From positions 248,001 through 312,000 of the forward strand of contig CAJXMJ010000001.1 in the NCBI GenBank assembly GCA_913056455.1: DNA of 64,000 nt, given 5' to 3'. Of this stretch, positions 28,143-36,904 are shown piece after piece. Position 1 is the first letter of the stretch; the number at the start of each line of letters is the position of its first letter. The position numbers were made by a program, and so were the translations under genes. The notes under the pieces are model-generated. The model worked only from the letters and a program-made list of their open reading frames with translations. It searched no databases and had not been told where the DNA came from. The stretch is from an uncultured Fodinibius sp. Its GTDB lineage: Bacteria; Bacteroidota; Rhodothermia; Balneolales; Balneolaceae.

Positions 28143-30401
28143 TTAAAAATCGACGGTGTATGAAATAGTTGGTAAAATAGGTAGTAGCTTTATAGCTTCG
28201 CGTTCAGCAGGATTTTCGTCTAAATTATAATTGTAAAACCAGACATTGCGACGTGAATAGGCATTTATAACTTGAAATTTCCATTCCGCTTCACCCAGGC
28301 CAAAAAAGGTCCCCTTACGGCTGAAACTAAAATCTAGCCGGTTGTAGTCGGGCAGTCGTGAAGCATTAACACGTCCCACTATTAGTTGGTCATAATTGAG
28401 TCCGGAGGTCGGGAGGTCAAAAGCTGTAGTGCGGCCCAACGGTTTTGTGTAGGCCTGGCCGGTGGCATAGTTAAAGGTTACCGTTGTTGACCACCGCGAG
28501 TTAATATCGTATTGCAGAACAATATTAAGATCATGGATACGATCATATTTAGGCGGATAATATCGAGCAGTACCTTGATTTAATATGGGGTCGTTAAAAT
28601 TGGGAAATTTTCTTCGGGTTACGCTGAAGGTGTATCCGGCAAACCCTGTTAATCGGCCTACCTGTCGTTCAAAGAACAGTTCAGCTCCATAGGCATATCC
28701 CTCTCCAAAACGAAAGATTTCTTCGTATGGTAGTCCGGCTTGGTCCGAAATAAAAGGATCGAGTTCAAACAGATCATTCATCGAACGATAGTATAGTTCA
28801 AGATCCAGGCCGTATCCTTCCCATGGAATTGTTTTAGCACCTACTACATATTGATTGCCATAAGCAGGGGGAACGCCGTCATCAGTAGTGAGCCAGACAT
28901 CAAATCCAGTAAAGGCTTCGTTGGAAATCAATGTTAAAAACTGGTTGTATCGACCATACGCTCCCTGGAGGCGAATGCGATCGGTAGGTCGATATTCCAG
29001 TGCCATACGAGGTTCCATCCGCAGATAGTTGCCCTCACTGAATCCGGCTATTCGCAACCCGGGAGTAGCAATCCATTGATCTGTGATATTCCATTTATCC
29101 TGTATGTACCAGGACCCATACTGTGTTTGGATTCGTGAACTAAAGGTATCTTCGCCATCAAAGCTGTCTTGCAGTTTTAATGTTAAATTGCCCATCCAAA
29201 AACCGGTGGAAATCTCATGGCTGTCGTTGGGAAGGTATTCGATATCCCCCTTTAGAGAAAAGTCATAAATATTGTTTGAGCGTTCGATGGGGGTTGAAGC
29301 AAGATTGATAGATGGATAGTTAAAATATCGTGATCCGGTTAAAGTAAAGTTGGAAAACACTTTGTCAGAGAAGATGTGGGTCCATGTTGAGCTGAGTGTC
29401 TGATTCCCATAATTGAGATCAATACCTGCATCAGTGGCAAAGGGGAATTTGAGGTTGTCAGTTCCGGCATAGAAAGCCAGTGAAATCTTGTTATTCTCGT
29501 TGGCATCGTAATTGACCTTCCCATTTACGTCCAGGAAGTAAAAACTATCTGGAACATTTTCTGTTGTATTTTGAAGTATGGCAAGAGCCGGTTCCAGGGT
29601 AGAGCGGCGAACAGCAAGCATGTAGGAGCCTTTCTTAAACGGACCTTCAATTGAAGCCCGTGAAGAGAGCAGGCCTACCGACACCGACCCTTCAAATTCA
29701 TTTCTATTACCATCTTTGTTAAAGATCGTAAGTACGGAACCCAGCCTGCCCCCGTATTTGGCAGGGTATCCCCCTTTATAAAGACGTACGTCCTTAACGG
29801 CGTCAGGGTTGAATGTTGAAAAGAAACCGAAAAAGTGTGAGGGATTGTAAACTGTAGTGCGATCGAGCAGGATAAGGGTTTGGTCGGGACTGCCCCCGCG
29901 AATATAGAGACCACTTGAAAAGTCGGAGGCTGCTTTTACGCCCGGGAGTAGCTGGAGCGACCGAAACACATCAGATTGAAGAACAGATGGCAAATCCTTG
30001 ATAAGCTTTGTCCGCATTTGTGCAATGCCAATATTACGTTGCTCCTCTTTTTCACGCTCTGATTGAACAACTACTTCCTCGAGTTGAAATCCTTCAGGAT
30101 CAAGCTCAATATCAAGACGCAGGCTTTGGCCTGAATTAAGAGTGATCTCTTGCTCGTACCGCTGGTATCCCACGTACGTTGCAACAATGGTATAGGTTCC
30201 CGGATTGATATCTGTGAGGGAGAAGTATCCCGAAGTATTTGACGAGGTGCCTTTGCGACTGTCTTTGAATGCGATATTGGCTGAAATAAGGGTTTCGCCC
30301 GTTTCGGCATCAGAAATATATCCGCTGACAGAAGCAGATTGTTGCCCATATGTATATTGTGCTGAGAGAAAAACAATCAGCACTGCTATTAGTCTTTTCA
30401 C
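28143..30401 (-). CDS. TonB-dependent receptor with carboxypeptidase-regulatory-like N-terminal domain
   Basis: Outer-membrane beta-barrel receptor. I choose the GTG at 30401 because it begins directly with a signal peptide (VKRLIAVLIVFLSAQYTYGQ). A TTG at 30449 would add 16 residues. After the signal there is a carboxypeptidase-regulatory-like domain (about residues 25-105, GYISDAETGETLISANI), a plug domain with SDVFRSLQLLPGVKA, GLYIRGGSPDQTLILLD and GGYPAKYGGRLGSVL, then the barrel to the C-terminal aromatic residue (SYTVDF). It differs from SusC: there is no DNEPLFVIDG motif and its partner is DUF4249 instead of SusD. Operon with DUF4249 and DUF4159. Confidence 0.92.
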   Translation of the reverse strand: MKRLIAVLIVFLSAQYTYGQQSASVSGYISDAETGETLISANIAFKDSRKGTSSNTSGYFSLTDINPGTYTIVATYVGYQRYEQEITLNSGQSLRLDIELDPEGFQLEEVVVQSEREKEEQRNIGIAQMRTKLIKDLPSVLQSDVFRSLQLLPGVKAASDFSSGLYIRGGSPDQTLILLDRTTVYNPSHFFGFFSTFNPDAVKDVRLYKGGYPAKYGGRLGSVLTIFNKDGNRNEFEGSVSVGLLSSRASIEGPFKKGSYMLAVRRSTLEPALAILQNTTENVPDSFYFLDVNGKVNYDANENNKISLAFYAGTDNLKFPFATDAGIDLNYGNQTLSSTWTHIFSDKVFSNFTLTGSRYFNYPSINLASTPIERSNNIYDFSLKGDIEYLPNDSHEISTGFWMGNLTLKLQDSFDGEDTFSSRIQTQYGSWYIQDKWNITDQWIATPGLRIAGFSEGNYLRMEPRMALEYRPTDRIRLQGAYGRYNQFLTLISNEAFTGFDVWLTTDDGVPPAYGNQYVVGAKTIPWEGYGLDLELYYRSMNDLFELDPFISDQAGLPYEEIFRFGEGYAYGAELFFERQVGRLTGFAGYTFSVTRRKFPNFNDPILNQGTARYYPPKYDRIHDLNIVLQYDINSRWSTTVTFNYATGQAYTKPLGRTTAFDLPTSGLNYDQLIVGRVNASRLPDYNRLDFSFSRKGTFFGLGEAEWKFQVINAYSRRNVWFYNYNLDENPAEREAIKLLPILPTISYTVDF

Positions 30402-30577
30402 GCCCTGAAGAATAGTTATAGTTTGGAAATTATATTTGAAGATGGACAAAGTAAGAGAATTAATAGATTCACCGAAAATTTGTTGGTGAAATTTTACAAA
30501 AAACGGATCCAGAGATTATTATCTTAACGGCCATTATGAATGGGCAAAATAATAATTTCAGTCAGTATTAATACAAT

Positions 30578-33166
30578 ATGAGCAATGAACGTTCGAATTG
30601 GGTCGTATTAAAATTTGGAGGTACAAGTGTATCCTCCTTGGAGAATTGGAAAAAAATTGCATCGGAGGTAAAAAAACGACGCAATGATGGTTACAAGGTA
30701 TGTCTTGTACATTCTGCACTGAGTGGGATTTCCAATGCACTTGAAAAAATTATTGAAAGTCCGACAGATGAAAATATTTCTGATAAGATCGAACAGATTA
30801 AGAAGCAACATCTTGATTTAGGTCAAAAGCTGGGGGTTGCTGCAGAGGAGCTGCTTTCTGATGATTTTGAGGAGTTAGAACATATTGTAAAAGGAATTGA
30901 GCTGATCGGTGAAGTAAGCTATCGAGTTCAGGCGCGCCTTTTGGCGATAGGGGAACTGATGGCAACCAAACTGGGCAGCGCCTATCTGCAACAAACGCTG
31001 GATGGCGTGCAGTGGATCGATGCGCGGGACCAGATTAAAACAATTATTCGCAAAAATGCGACAGAACGATCGCGTATTATTTCTGCGGTTAGTACTACGG
31101 ATTATGATGAAAGAGTTGCTGATGTGCTGGACAAAGCGGGTTCTATCGTAGTTACCCAGGGGTTTATTGGGAGTGACTCAGAGGACAAAACCGTCATTTT
31201 AGGTCGTGGCGGATCGGATGTTTCGGCTGCCTACTTTGCCGCTAAAATCGGGGCAGAACGACTGGAGATCTGGACGGATGTGCCGGGAATGTTTTCGGTA
31301 AATCCACATGCGGTGCCTTCTGCAAGGTTATTGAATCATCTTAGTTACGAAGAAGCACAAGAAATTGCTACAAACGGTGCAAAGGTTTTACATCCACGAA
31401 GCATAATGCCCGCTCGCAAGCATGGTATTCCTATTCATGTACGCTGTACGTTAAGGCCCGAGCTATCCGGTACTATTATTTCTTCCAAAGGTTCTGATGA
31501 TGAAGCGATTGTTAAAGCGATTGCCGTTCGCGATGATGTGATCCTGGTTAGCATGGAATCGCTTGGAATGTGGCAAGAGGTAGGATTTTTGGCAGAGGCT
31601 TTTGAAGTGTTTAAGGATTTTGGTTTATCAATCGATTTGGTATCTACTTCTCAGTCGAACGTCACAGTTTCCCTTGACCCGGGCTTAAATGATCATTTCC
31701 AGGATGTTCGCGATGAGTTTGTACAAGATTTGGAGAACTACTGCCAAGTTGAAGTTATTGAGTCTGTTTCAGCAGTAAGCCTGTTGGGACGCCGAATCCG
31801 TACTATTTTACATCAGCTGGGTTCTGCCTTCGAAGTTTTTCAGGAGCACCAGGTTTATTTGGTTAGCCAAGCTGCAAATGACTTGAATTTTACTTTTGTA
31901 GTGGAAAGCGGCCAAGTTGATCGGTTGGTGCGTCAATTGCACGAACAAGTGATCCTACAGTCCGGAAAGCAAGATTCATTTGGCCCCACCTGGTCGCAGT
32001 TGATGAAAGAAGATGAGGAAGTCAAAGAAAATGGTAAGGACTGGTGGAGGGAGAAGCGCGAACAACTGCTTGAAGTTATGCAGGATAACGATTCTTCGTA
32101 TGTTTACGATCTGGATACGGTTAAACGATATGCCGGTTTTATACAGAATCTTGAAGCCGTTTCATTTGGGCTGTACGCAATGAAAGCGAATGCGAATGAT
32201 GAGGTACTAAAAACCTTCAGGAAACTTGGTTTTGGCTTTGAATGTGTGTCGATCGGTGAAGTGGAAAAGGTTTTTGAATTATTCCCGGATATCGATCCCA
32301 AGAAGATACTGTTTACTCCTAACTTTGCTCCTCGCTCTGAGTATGAAGAGGGGTTGGAGTTGGGTGTCAATGTTACGCTCGATAATATTTTTCCCCTGCA
32401 GCAATGGCCAAACTTGTTTAAGGGAGAGGAGTTATTTTTGCGTATTGATCCCGGCCATGGAGGCGGACACCATGAGCATGTTAAAACCGGCGGTGTACAA
32501 TCAAAATTTGGTATTCCTCGCTTTGAGCTTGAAGACCTAAAAGAGTTGGTTGAGGCTCATGAGATATCTGTAAAAGGGTTACATGCTCATATTGGGAGCG
32601 GTATCAAAGATCCGCAGTCCTGGAAAGATACAGCTATAATTTTGCACGATGTTGCCGAACAGCTTGGGGGCGTGGACATATTGGACCTGGGGGGCGGTTT
32701 TGGAATTCAGGAGAATGAAAACCAAGCCAATCTTGATATTGAAGAGGTTGATAATTCCTTAAAACAGTTCAAGGAGGCTCATCCGCAGTATAATCTTTGG
32801 GTTGAGCCCGGTCGATTTTTAGTAGCCCCGGCCGGAGTATTATTGAGTAAAGTAACCCAGTTAAAAGGGAAGGGAGAAATGCAATATGTGGGTATCGAAA
32901 CAGGAATGAATTCATTTATCCGTCCCGCTCTCTACGGCGCGCGCCATACTATTGTTAACCTGTCAAAGTTAGAGCAGCCAGCTGATCAAACGGTAAATAT
33001 CGTCGGACCTATTTGTGAATCAGGTGATAAGTTGGGTATTGATCGCTTATTTCCTAATTCAGAAGAGGGGGATATTATATTAATTGCTAATACCGGGGCG
33101 TATGGAAAGGTAATGAGCTCGAACTATAATTTACGAGAGCCAGCGGGGGAAAAGGTAATTAAGTAA
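30578..33166 (+). CDS. Bifunctional aspartate kinase / diaminopimelate decarboxylase (LysC-LysA fusion)
   Basis: One 862-residue chain carries the first and last steps of the diaminopimelate route to lysine. Residues 1 to about 470 are an aspartate kinase: VLKFGGTSVSSLENW, GRGGSDVSAAYFA, EIWTDVPGMFSVNP, then two ACT-like regulatory segments (about 320-465). Residues about 485-862 are a fold III PLP decarboxylase: PLP Lys536 in YAMKANAN, GLHAHIGSGI, DLGGGFGI, EPGRFLVAPAGVLL and the GPICESGD cysteine segment. The fusion could allow lysine feedback at the ACT domains, which is inferred. Such bifunctional proteins are known in some other bacteria. Confidence 0.95.
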   Translation: MSNERSNWVVLKFGGTSVSSLENWKKIASEVKKRRNDGYKVCLVHSALSGISNALEKIIESPTDENISDKIEQIKKQHLDLGQKLGVAAEELLSDDFEELEHIVKGIELIGEVSYRVQARLLAIGELMATKLGSAYLQQTLDGVQWIDARDQIKTIIRKNATERSRIISAVSTTDYDERVADVLDKAGSIVVTQGFIGSDSEDKTVILGRGGSDVSAAYFAAKIGAERLEIWTDVPGMFSVNPHAVPSARLLNHLSYEEAQEIATNGAKVLHPRSIMPARKHGIPIHVRCTLRPELSGTIISSKGSDDEAIVKAIAVRDDVILVSMESLGMWQEVGFLAEAFEVFKDFGLSIDLVSTSQSNVTVSLDPGLNDHFQDVRDEFVQDLENYCQVEVIESVSAVSLLGRRIRTILHQLGSAFEVFQEHQVYLVSQAANDLNFTFVVESGQVDRLVRQLHEQVILQSGKQDSFGPTWSQLMKEDEEVKENGKDWWREKREQLLEVMQDNDSSYVYDLDTVKRYAGFIQNLEAVSFGLYAMKANANDEVLKTFRKLGFGFECVSIGEVEKVFELFPDIDPKKILFTPNFAPRSEYEEGLELGVNVTLDNIFPLQQWPNLFKGEELFLRIDPGHGGGHHEHVKTGGVQSKFGIPRFELEDLKELVEAHEISVKGLHAHIGSGIKDPQSWKDTAIILHDVAEQLGGVDILDLGGGFGIQENENQANLDIEEVDNSLKQFKEAHPQYNLWVEPGRFLVAPAGVLLSKVTQLKGKGEMQYVGIETGMNSFIRPALYGARHTIVNLSKLEQPADQTVNIVGPICESGDKLGIDRLFPNSEEGDIILIANTGAYGKVMSSNYNLREPAGEKVIK

Positions 33167-33169
33167 TAA

Positions 33170-33661
33170 TTATAAACTTGATTTAGTGATCGTAAAAAAG
33201 CGCCGTGGCGGGTTGGGAGCTGTTTCCCAAACCAGTTTGCCATTATACCAGATACGCTCGGCTATTGAACCTCGTCCATCATTGTATCCTTGCACCTTCA
33301 GGGTATCAATATTGTCGCGATGATCTTCGATGAGCGTTGTGGATTTTCCGTCTATAAATTCACGATTAGGAAATACTCGAAGAGCATAGCGGTTTGTGCT
33401 TTCATCCCTGTAAAATGAATATTGGTTCTTTGCTGCCTCGACACGCTCAAACTCTCCGGATTCATCATTTTTTTGCAGATAGTAGATGTTATAAAACTGG
33501 AAGTAGCTCTGTTTCAATAAATCTTCTCCATCTTCGTTTACATAACTTATGCTGACATCCATTATGGGAGGTGTTTCTCTCTTTTCTTGACTCGGGCTGG
33601 TAATACAACTGAAAGTAAAGAAGAGACCAACTGTCAGTATAAGAAGGTGTTGTCTTTTCAT
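33170..33661 (-). CDS. Hypothetical lipoprotein
   Basis: A 163-residue predicted lipoprotein: N-terminal signal with Cys19 (FTFSC). The mature part is hydrophilic, rich in charged and aromatic residues and looks like a beta-sheet domain (DVSISYVNEDGEDLL, YSFYRDESTNRYALRVF). I recognise no family. It lies tail to tail with the lysC-lysA fusion (3 bases apart) and its start faces the ssrA promoter region. A real gene is supported by the clean lipoprotein signal and full-length reading frame. Confidence 0.6.
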   Translation of the reverse strand: MKRQHLLILTVGLFFTFSCITSPSQEKRETPPIMDVSISYVNEDGEDLLKQSYFQFYNIYYLQKNDESGEFERVEAAKNQYSFYRDESTNRYALRVFPNREFIDGKSTTLIEDHRDNIDTLKVQGYNDGRGSIAERIWYNGKLVWETAPNPPRRFFTITKSSL

Positions 33662-33866
33662 AATGGTAGAAAATCCATCAGGTTAATACCTTTGAAAAGT
33701 AGGTTATTGAACTTCTTGATAGAAATCAATCAGAAATAATTAGAATCTTATTTCATTGACATTGGTACAAAATACTTTGAATTTTATGCCGTTTTGATTT
33801 GTTGTATATTATGAACGCAAAAGAGGGGACAAACGTTTTTTACACAGATTTGTTCTTTGACTTATT

Positions 33867-34230
33867 GGGGGTGTAATGGATTCGACGGAGTGAGTAAAAT
33901 CGCAGGCTGCATGCCGAGTTTGAGCGATGAACTCGTAAATCATCATCATGCAATTAAATGTAGTTGACAACAACTATTCTTATAGCTTAGCTGCGTAACG
34001 CAGCTTAGCCGTTCCTTCAGCTTCTTGCCTGTCAGTGCTGAATGGAGCGCCGATTATGACAGGATAGCGTAGGTTTCGCTGACTGTCGAACCTGCGTAAA
34101 ACTTTAACAGTCTAGTCTGAAGTTGCCTGTTGCCGGGCGATGCTTCAGGCGAACCTTAAACGGCAACTAAGCATGTAGATGCTTGAACGATATACCATTT
34201 CGGACCGGGGTTCGATTCCCCGCACCTCCA
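33867..34230 (+). ncRNA. ssrA: Transfer-messenger RNA (tmRNA)
   Basis: tmRNA rescues stalled ribosomes with SmpB and tags the unfinished protein. The 5' end GGGGGTG (33867-33873) followed by TAATGGATTCGACGG is the diagnostic tmRNA start. The 3' end carries a T arm (CGGGG TTCGATT CCCCG, 34206-34222) and the acceptor strand CACCTCC (34223-34229), with A34230 as discriminator. The terminal CCA is not encoded. The tag frame runs 33960-33998 and reads VVDNNYSYSLAA then TAA, with the expected hydrophobic LAA end. The stop sits in a stem (AGCTGCG TAA CGCAGCT). The gene is one-piece, not permuted. Its 3' end doubles as the left attachment site of a genomic island. Confidence 0.97.
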
Positions 34231-34231
34231 C
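34217..34231 (+). repeat. attL: left 15-bp direct repeat at the ssrA 3' end
   Basis: TCCCCGCACCTCCAC at 34217-34231 is repeated exactly at 53312-53326. The left copy is the end of the T arm and the acceptor strand of tmRNA, so insertion kept ssrA intact. Integration at tRNA and tmRNA 3' ends by tyrosine recombinases is well known. Confidence 0.85.
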
Positions 34232-34341
34232 TTTCTTTTCTTTTAATTTCCTTTAAAGTGTTGTAATCCTTATATTTACAGCAACGAAGTGCAGGCAGAA
34301 GTTCTAAATTAATACAGATTCTGCCATAATAATAAAGACCT

Positions 34342-34380
34342 ATAAGGTGACCATCGATATTTCTCGCACAATGGTCACCT
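34342..34380. promoter_or_regulatory. Candidate left recombinase arm sites (GGTGACCA, inverted pair)
   Basis: ATAAGGTGACCAT at 34342-34354 faces an inverted copy ATGGTCACCT at 34371-34380, between attL and the recombinase gene. The same 13-mer ATAAGGTGACCAT occurs near the right end at 53234-53246. Repeated words at both ends of an element fit arm-type or accessory-protein sites. The role is inferred. Confidence 0.5.
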
Positions 34381-34475
34381 CGTAATGATAAAGATTCGGC
34401 AGTCATTATTGCATATGAGATACTGACTGACACCTGCCTTCCTATTTATTTCGAATCTTTAAATATAGGTTAGTT

Positions 34476-35690
34476 ATGATACAACCCATCCATATCAATT
34501 TTATACCAAGAAAAAGCAAAAAACGAGATGACGGCAAAGTTCCGTTGTACATGCGAATTACTGTCAATGGAGAAAGAGCAGAACTATCTGCAAGTCGTAC
34601 GATTGATCCTAAAAACTGGGATACTAAGAAGGATCGTTTAAAAGGTAGAACGTCTACAGCCAAAGAAGTCAATACACATCTTAATATTCTCGAAAACAAA
34701 GCACGTAATGCTCATACCGCTTTGATACAAAAAGAGGAAGAGATTACAGCTAAGAAGATCAGACTTCATATGAGAGGCGAAGATAATAAAAAGGAAACTA
34801 AGCCTGTCCTTGAAGTTTTTGAACTTCACAATAGTAGAATGAAATCCCTAATAGGGAATAAGTATGCAGAGTCAACCTACAAAAAGCACAAAACATGTAA
34901 ACTACATATGGAAAACTTCCTGGATAAAGAGTTCACTAGGAAATATCCAATAAATAAAGTTGACCTTAATTTCTTAGAGGAGTTTGCCGACTATCTGATG
35001 ACAAAGAAAGATAGCTGTAGTAATAATTCAGCTCGCAAATACCTCACTAATTTCAAGAAAGTCATTGACCTTGCCAGAAAGAGAAAGTGGCTGAATGATA
35101 ACCCTTACGAGGATTTCGACATGAAGTATGAGAAGAAAGATCCAGTATTCCTGGCAGATGATGAATTAAAGAAACTCAAAAAGGGAGAAATGCCTAATGA
35201 AAGCTTAGAACGTGTAAAAGACGTTTTCTTGTTTAGCTGTTACACAGGCTTAAGCTTTTCTGATGCTAAGAAAATGAAGCAAAGTGATATCAGGGAAGAT
35301 TCAGATGGAGAGCGATATCTGCAATTGCCGAGAACCAAGACCGAAAAGAACGCAGTCATATTGTTACTGCCTAAAGCAGAAGAGATCATCGAAAAATATA
35401 AAGATGATCCTGCTACTGAGAATGGAAGTTTACTTCCTATGATTAGCAATCAGAAAACCAATGCTTATTTGAAAGTAGTAGCAGATATCTGTGATATTGA
35501 TAAGAATCTCACATTTCACGTAGGCAGACATACTTTTGCTACTACAGTTGCATTGGCTAATGGTGTACCTGTTGAGACTGTTAAGCATATACTAGGGCAC
35601 TCGGACATACGTTCGACGCTTCATTATGCTAGGGTGACTCCTAATAAAGTAACAAAGGATATGACATTACTCAGGGAAAAGCTTGGGTAA
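34476..35690 (+). CDS. int: Tyrosine recombinase/integrase of the IntDOT-like Bacteroidota type
   Basis: A 404-residue site-specific recombinase that most likely integrates and excises the island at ssrA. It has the N-terminal arm-binding region (about 1-95, INFIPRKSKKRDDGKVPLYM-like), a SAM-like core-binding domain (about 105-205) and the catalytic domain with His348 and Arg351 (HVGRH), His375 (ILGHSD) and the nucleophile Tyr384 (LHYARV). The usual first catalytic Arg of the 'TGLR' motif is Ser260 here (YTGLSFSDAKK), as in IntDOT of Bacteroides conjugative transposons. It starts about 245 bases inside attL and reads inward, the usual arrangement. Confidence 0.93.
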   Translation: MIQPIHINFIPRKSKKRDDGKVPLYMRITVNGERAELSASRTIDPKNWDTKKDRLKGRTSTAKEVNTHLNILENKARNAHTALIQKEEEITAKKIRLHMRGEDNKKETKPVLEVFELHNSRMKSLIGNKYAESTYKKHKTCKLHMENFLDKEFTRKYPINKVDLNFLEEFADYLMTKKDSCSNNSARKYLTNFKKVIDLARKRKWLNDNPYEDFDMKYEKKDPVFLADDELKKLKKGEMPNESLERVKDVFLFSCYTGLSFSDAKKMKQSDIREDSDGERYLQLPRTKTEKNAVILLLPKAEEIIEKYKDDPATENGSLLPMISNQKTNAYLKVVADICDIDKNLTFHVGRHTFATTVALANGVPVETVKHILGHSDIRSTLHYARVTPNKVTKDMTLLREKLG

Positions 35691-36002
35691 AAATAACTAA
35701 ATAGTGCGATTCAATATTTAAAGTTGAAAAGCACTTGTTTGAATAATACACAGAAACCTGTTACTTTCAACCTGATTGGGCAACTACTAATATTAAAGAC
35801 ACTTCCTAATTAAAAAGAGCATAGTTGACCCATCTTTACACAACTGATACCAAACGTAATTTCAGCGTTTGGTATAACGCATGACGAAAAATGCGTGTGC
35901 TCGATAAAGCCTAATTAATAAAAAAGTTTTCATATAACCAGAGCATTTTAATTATCTAATGGCAGAGCTTTATCTGTCATTTCATATGAAAACACGTTTG
36001 AT
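35691..36002 (+). promoter_or_regulatory. Intergenic region with three inverted repeats upstream of the excisionase-like gene
   Basis: The 312-base gap after int holds ATACCAAACG (35847-35856) with its exact complement at 35866-35875, ACGCAT (35877-35882) with ATGCGT (35891-35896), and TTTTCATAT (35927-35935) with ATATGAAAA (35984-35992), the last copy ending 10 bases before the next ATG. These could be operators for the HTH proteins or an int terminator plus a promoter. No coding sequence is evident. Confidence 0.45.
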
Positions 36003-36281
36003 ATGAAGAATTCAGATTTAGTAACCAAGAACGATCTTGATGAACTCAAGAGAAACATAGTTGACGCAATCGAACATAAACTCCAAGATATTAGTAAGGA
36101 CTCTGGCTTTGAAAAGAGATGGCTGAGGACTCAGGAATTAGCTGACTATCTTAGCATATCCACCACTCAGGTACACTGTCTAAAAGCACAAGGGGTTTTC
36201 AGCTGTAAAAAAGTTGGAGGCACTAACTTTTATGACAAGGAGGAAGTCGATGCCTACATTAAAAGTCAGGGGAGGGATTAA
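36003..36281 (+). CDS. Excisionase-like helix-turn-helix protein
   Basis: A 92-residue protein with a MerR/excisionase-type winged HTH in its second half: RTQELADYLSISTTQVHCLK (about residues 39-58), then the wing GGTNFYDKEEVDAYI. The first 35 residues are a charged helix. This architecture is standard for small proteins next to integrases in Bacteroidota elements, where they direct excision or regulate transfer genes. The gene is followed at once by a second DNA-binding-like protein (ATG 1 base after its stop). Function is inferred from domain and place. Confidence 0.75.
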   Translation: MKNSDLVTKNDLDELKRNIVDAIEHKLQDISKDSGFEKRWLRTQELADYLSISTTQVHCLKAQGVFSCKKVGGTNFYDKEEVDAYIKSQGRD

Positions 36282-36282
36282 C

Positions 36283-36786
36283 ATGTATAATCATAACAGC
36301 TATTACGACTGGAAAGGCAAATCAGACAGTAAGGTTAAGATTAATCTGTTTGCGATCCATTTTAAAAGACTTGCTGGATATAATGATAGTTGGAACTTGA
36401 ATAAGATCCTCTTATATGAGTACATGCTTATTTCAGCCAGAAAGTATGGCAAGAAAGGGGATACTTTTACTCAAAAGTATTCAATGATAGCGGAAGCTAC
36501 TCAGATGAGTAAGGGATCAGTTTCTAAGTATCTAAAGCAATTGGAGGATGATGGTTTTATATCACTTAAAAGAGAGAAACGTAAAGGCGTATCACAGTTA
36601 AATTGGTATAAAATCAATTATGGACAGATTAAAAAATCACTTCATCAGATCTATGACTTCAGCGGTTTAGATAAGGAAGAAGTTGAAGTATATAAAAAAG
36701 ATCTCTGCAAGTGGTATGACTACCACTCTGCATCCTCTTATAGGGATGCAAATAATGATGGAGAAGCACCTTCTATTACTGCTTAA
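36283..36786 (+). CDS. Winged-helix DNA-binding protein of the island
   Basis: A 167-residue protein. I take the ATG at 36283 because GGAGGG lies 8 bases upstream, and the longer frame would overlap the previous gene by 68 bases. The middle part has a winged-helix pattern: YSMIAEATQMSKGSVSKYLK (about residues 66-85), then LEDDGFISLKREKRKG, as in replication-initiator or GntR/MarR-like domains that pair with excisionase genes in such elements. The N-terminal 'LFAIHFKRLAGYNDSWNLNKI' segment is unassigned. It is likely cotranscribed with the excisionase-like gene and may control replication or expression of the island. Confidence 0.65.
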   Translation: MYNHNSYYDWKGKSDSKVKINLFAIHFKRLAGYNDSWNLNKILLYEYMLISARKYGKKGDTFTQKYSMIAEATQMSKGSVSKYLKQLEDDGFISLKREKRKGVSQLNWYKINYGQIKKSLHQIYDFSGLDKEEVEVYKKDLCKWYDYHSASSYRDANNDGEAPSITA

Positions 36787-36800
36787 TCTCTAACTAATCA

Positions 36801-36904
36801 ACGGGTACAAAAATAGACTATATATAGTATATCTATAATTAATAATAACCATATAGTAGTAATAGTATTAATACATACTATAATTGGTCTATTTTTGAAC
36901 CCGT
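36801..36904. repeat. Long imperfect inverted repeat (30-base arms)
   Basis: The arm at 36801-36830 (ACGGGTACAAAAATAGAC...) is matched by the complement of 36875-36904 at 26 of 30 positions, enclosing a 44-base AT-only-rich centre. It starts 15 bases after the winged-helix gene stop. A single transcript would fold into a very long hairpin. It could be a terminator, a protein-binding site or a replication/transfer origin. Confidence 0.7.

Noticed and set aside
34167-34433. Minus-strand open frame over the 3' end of ssrA with a GAGNRTPVRN-like end
   Set aside because: This is the familiar false protein read from the antisense of tRNA-like 3' ends. The RNA gene explains the sequence.
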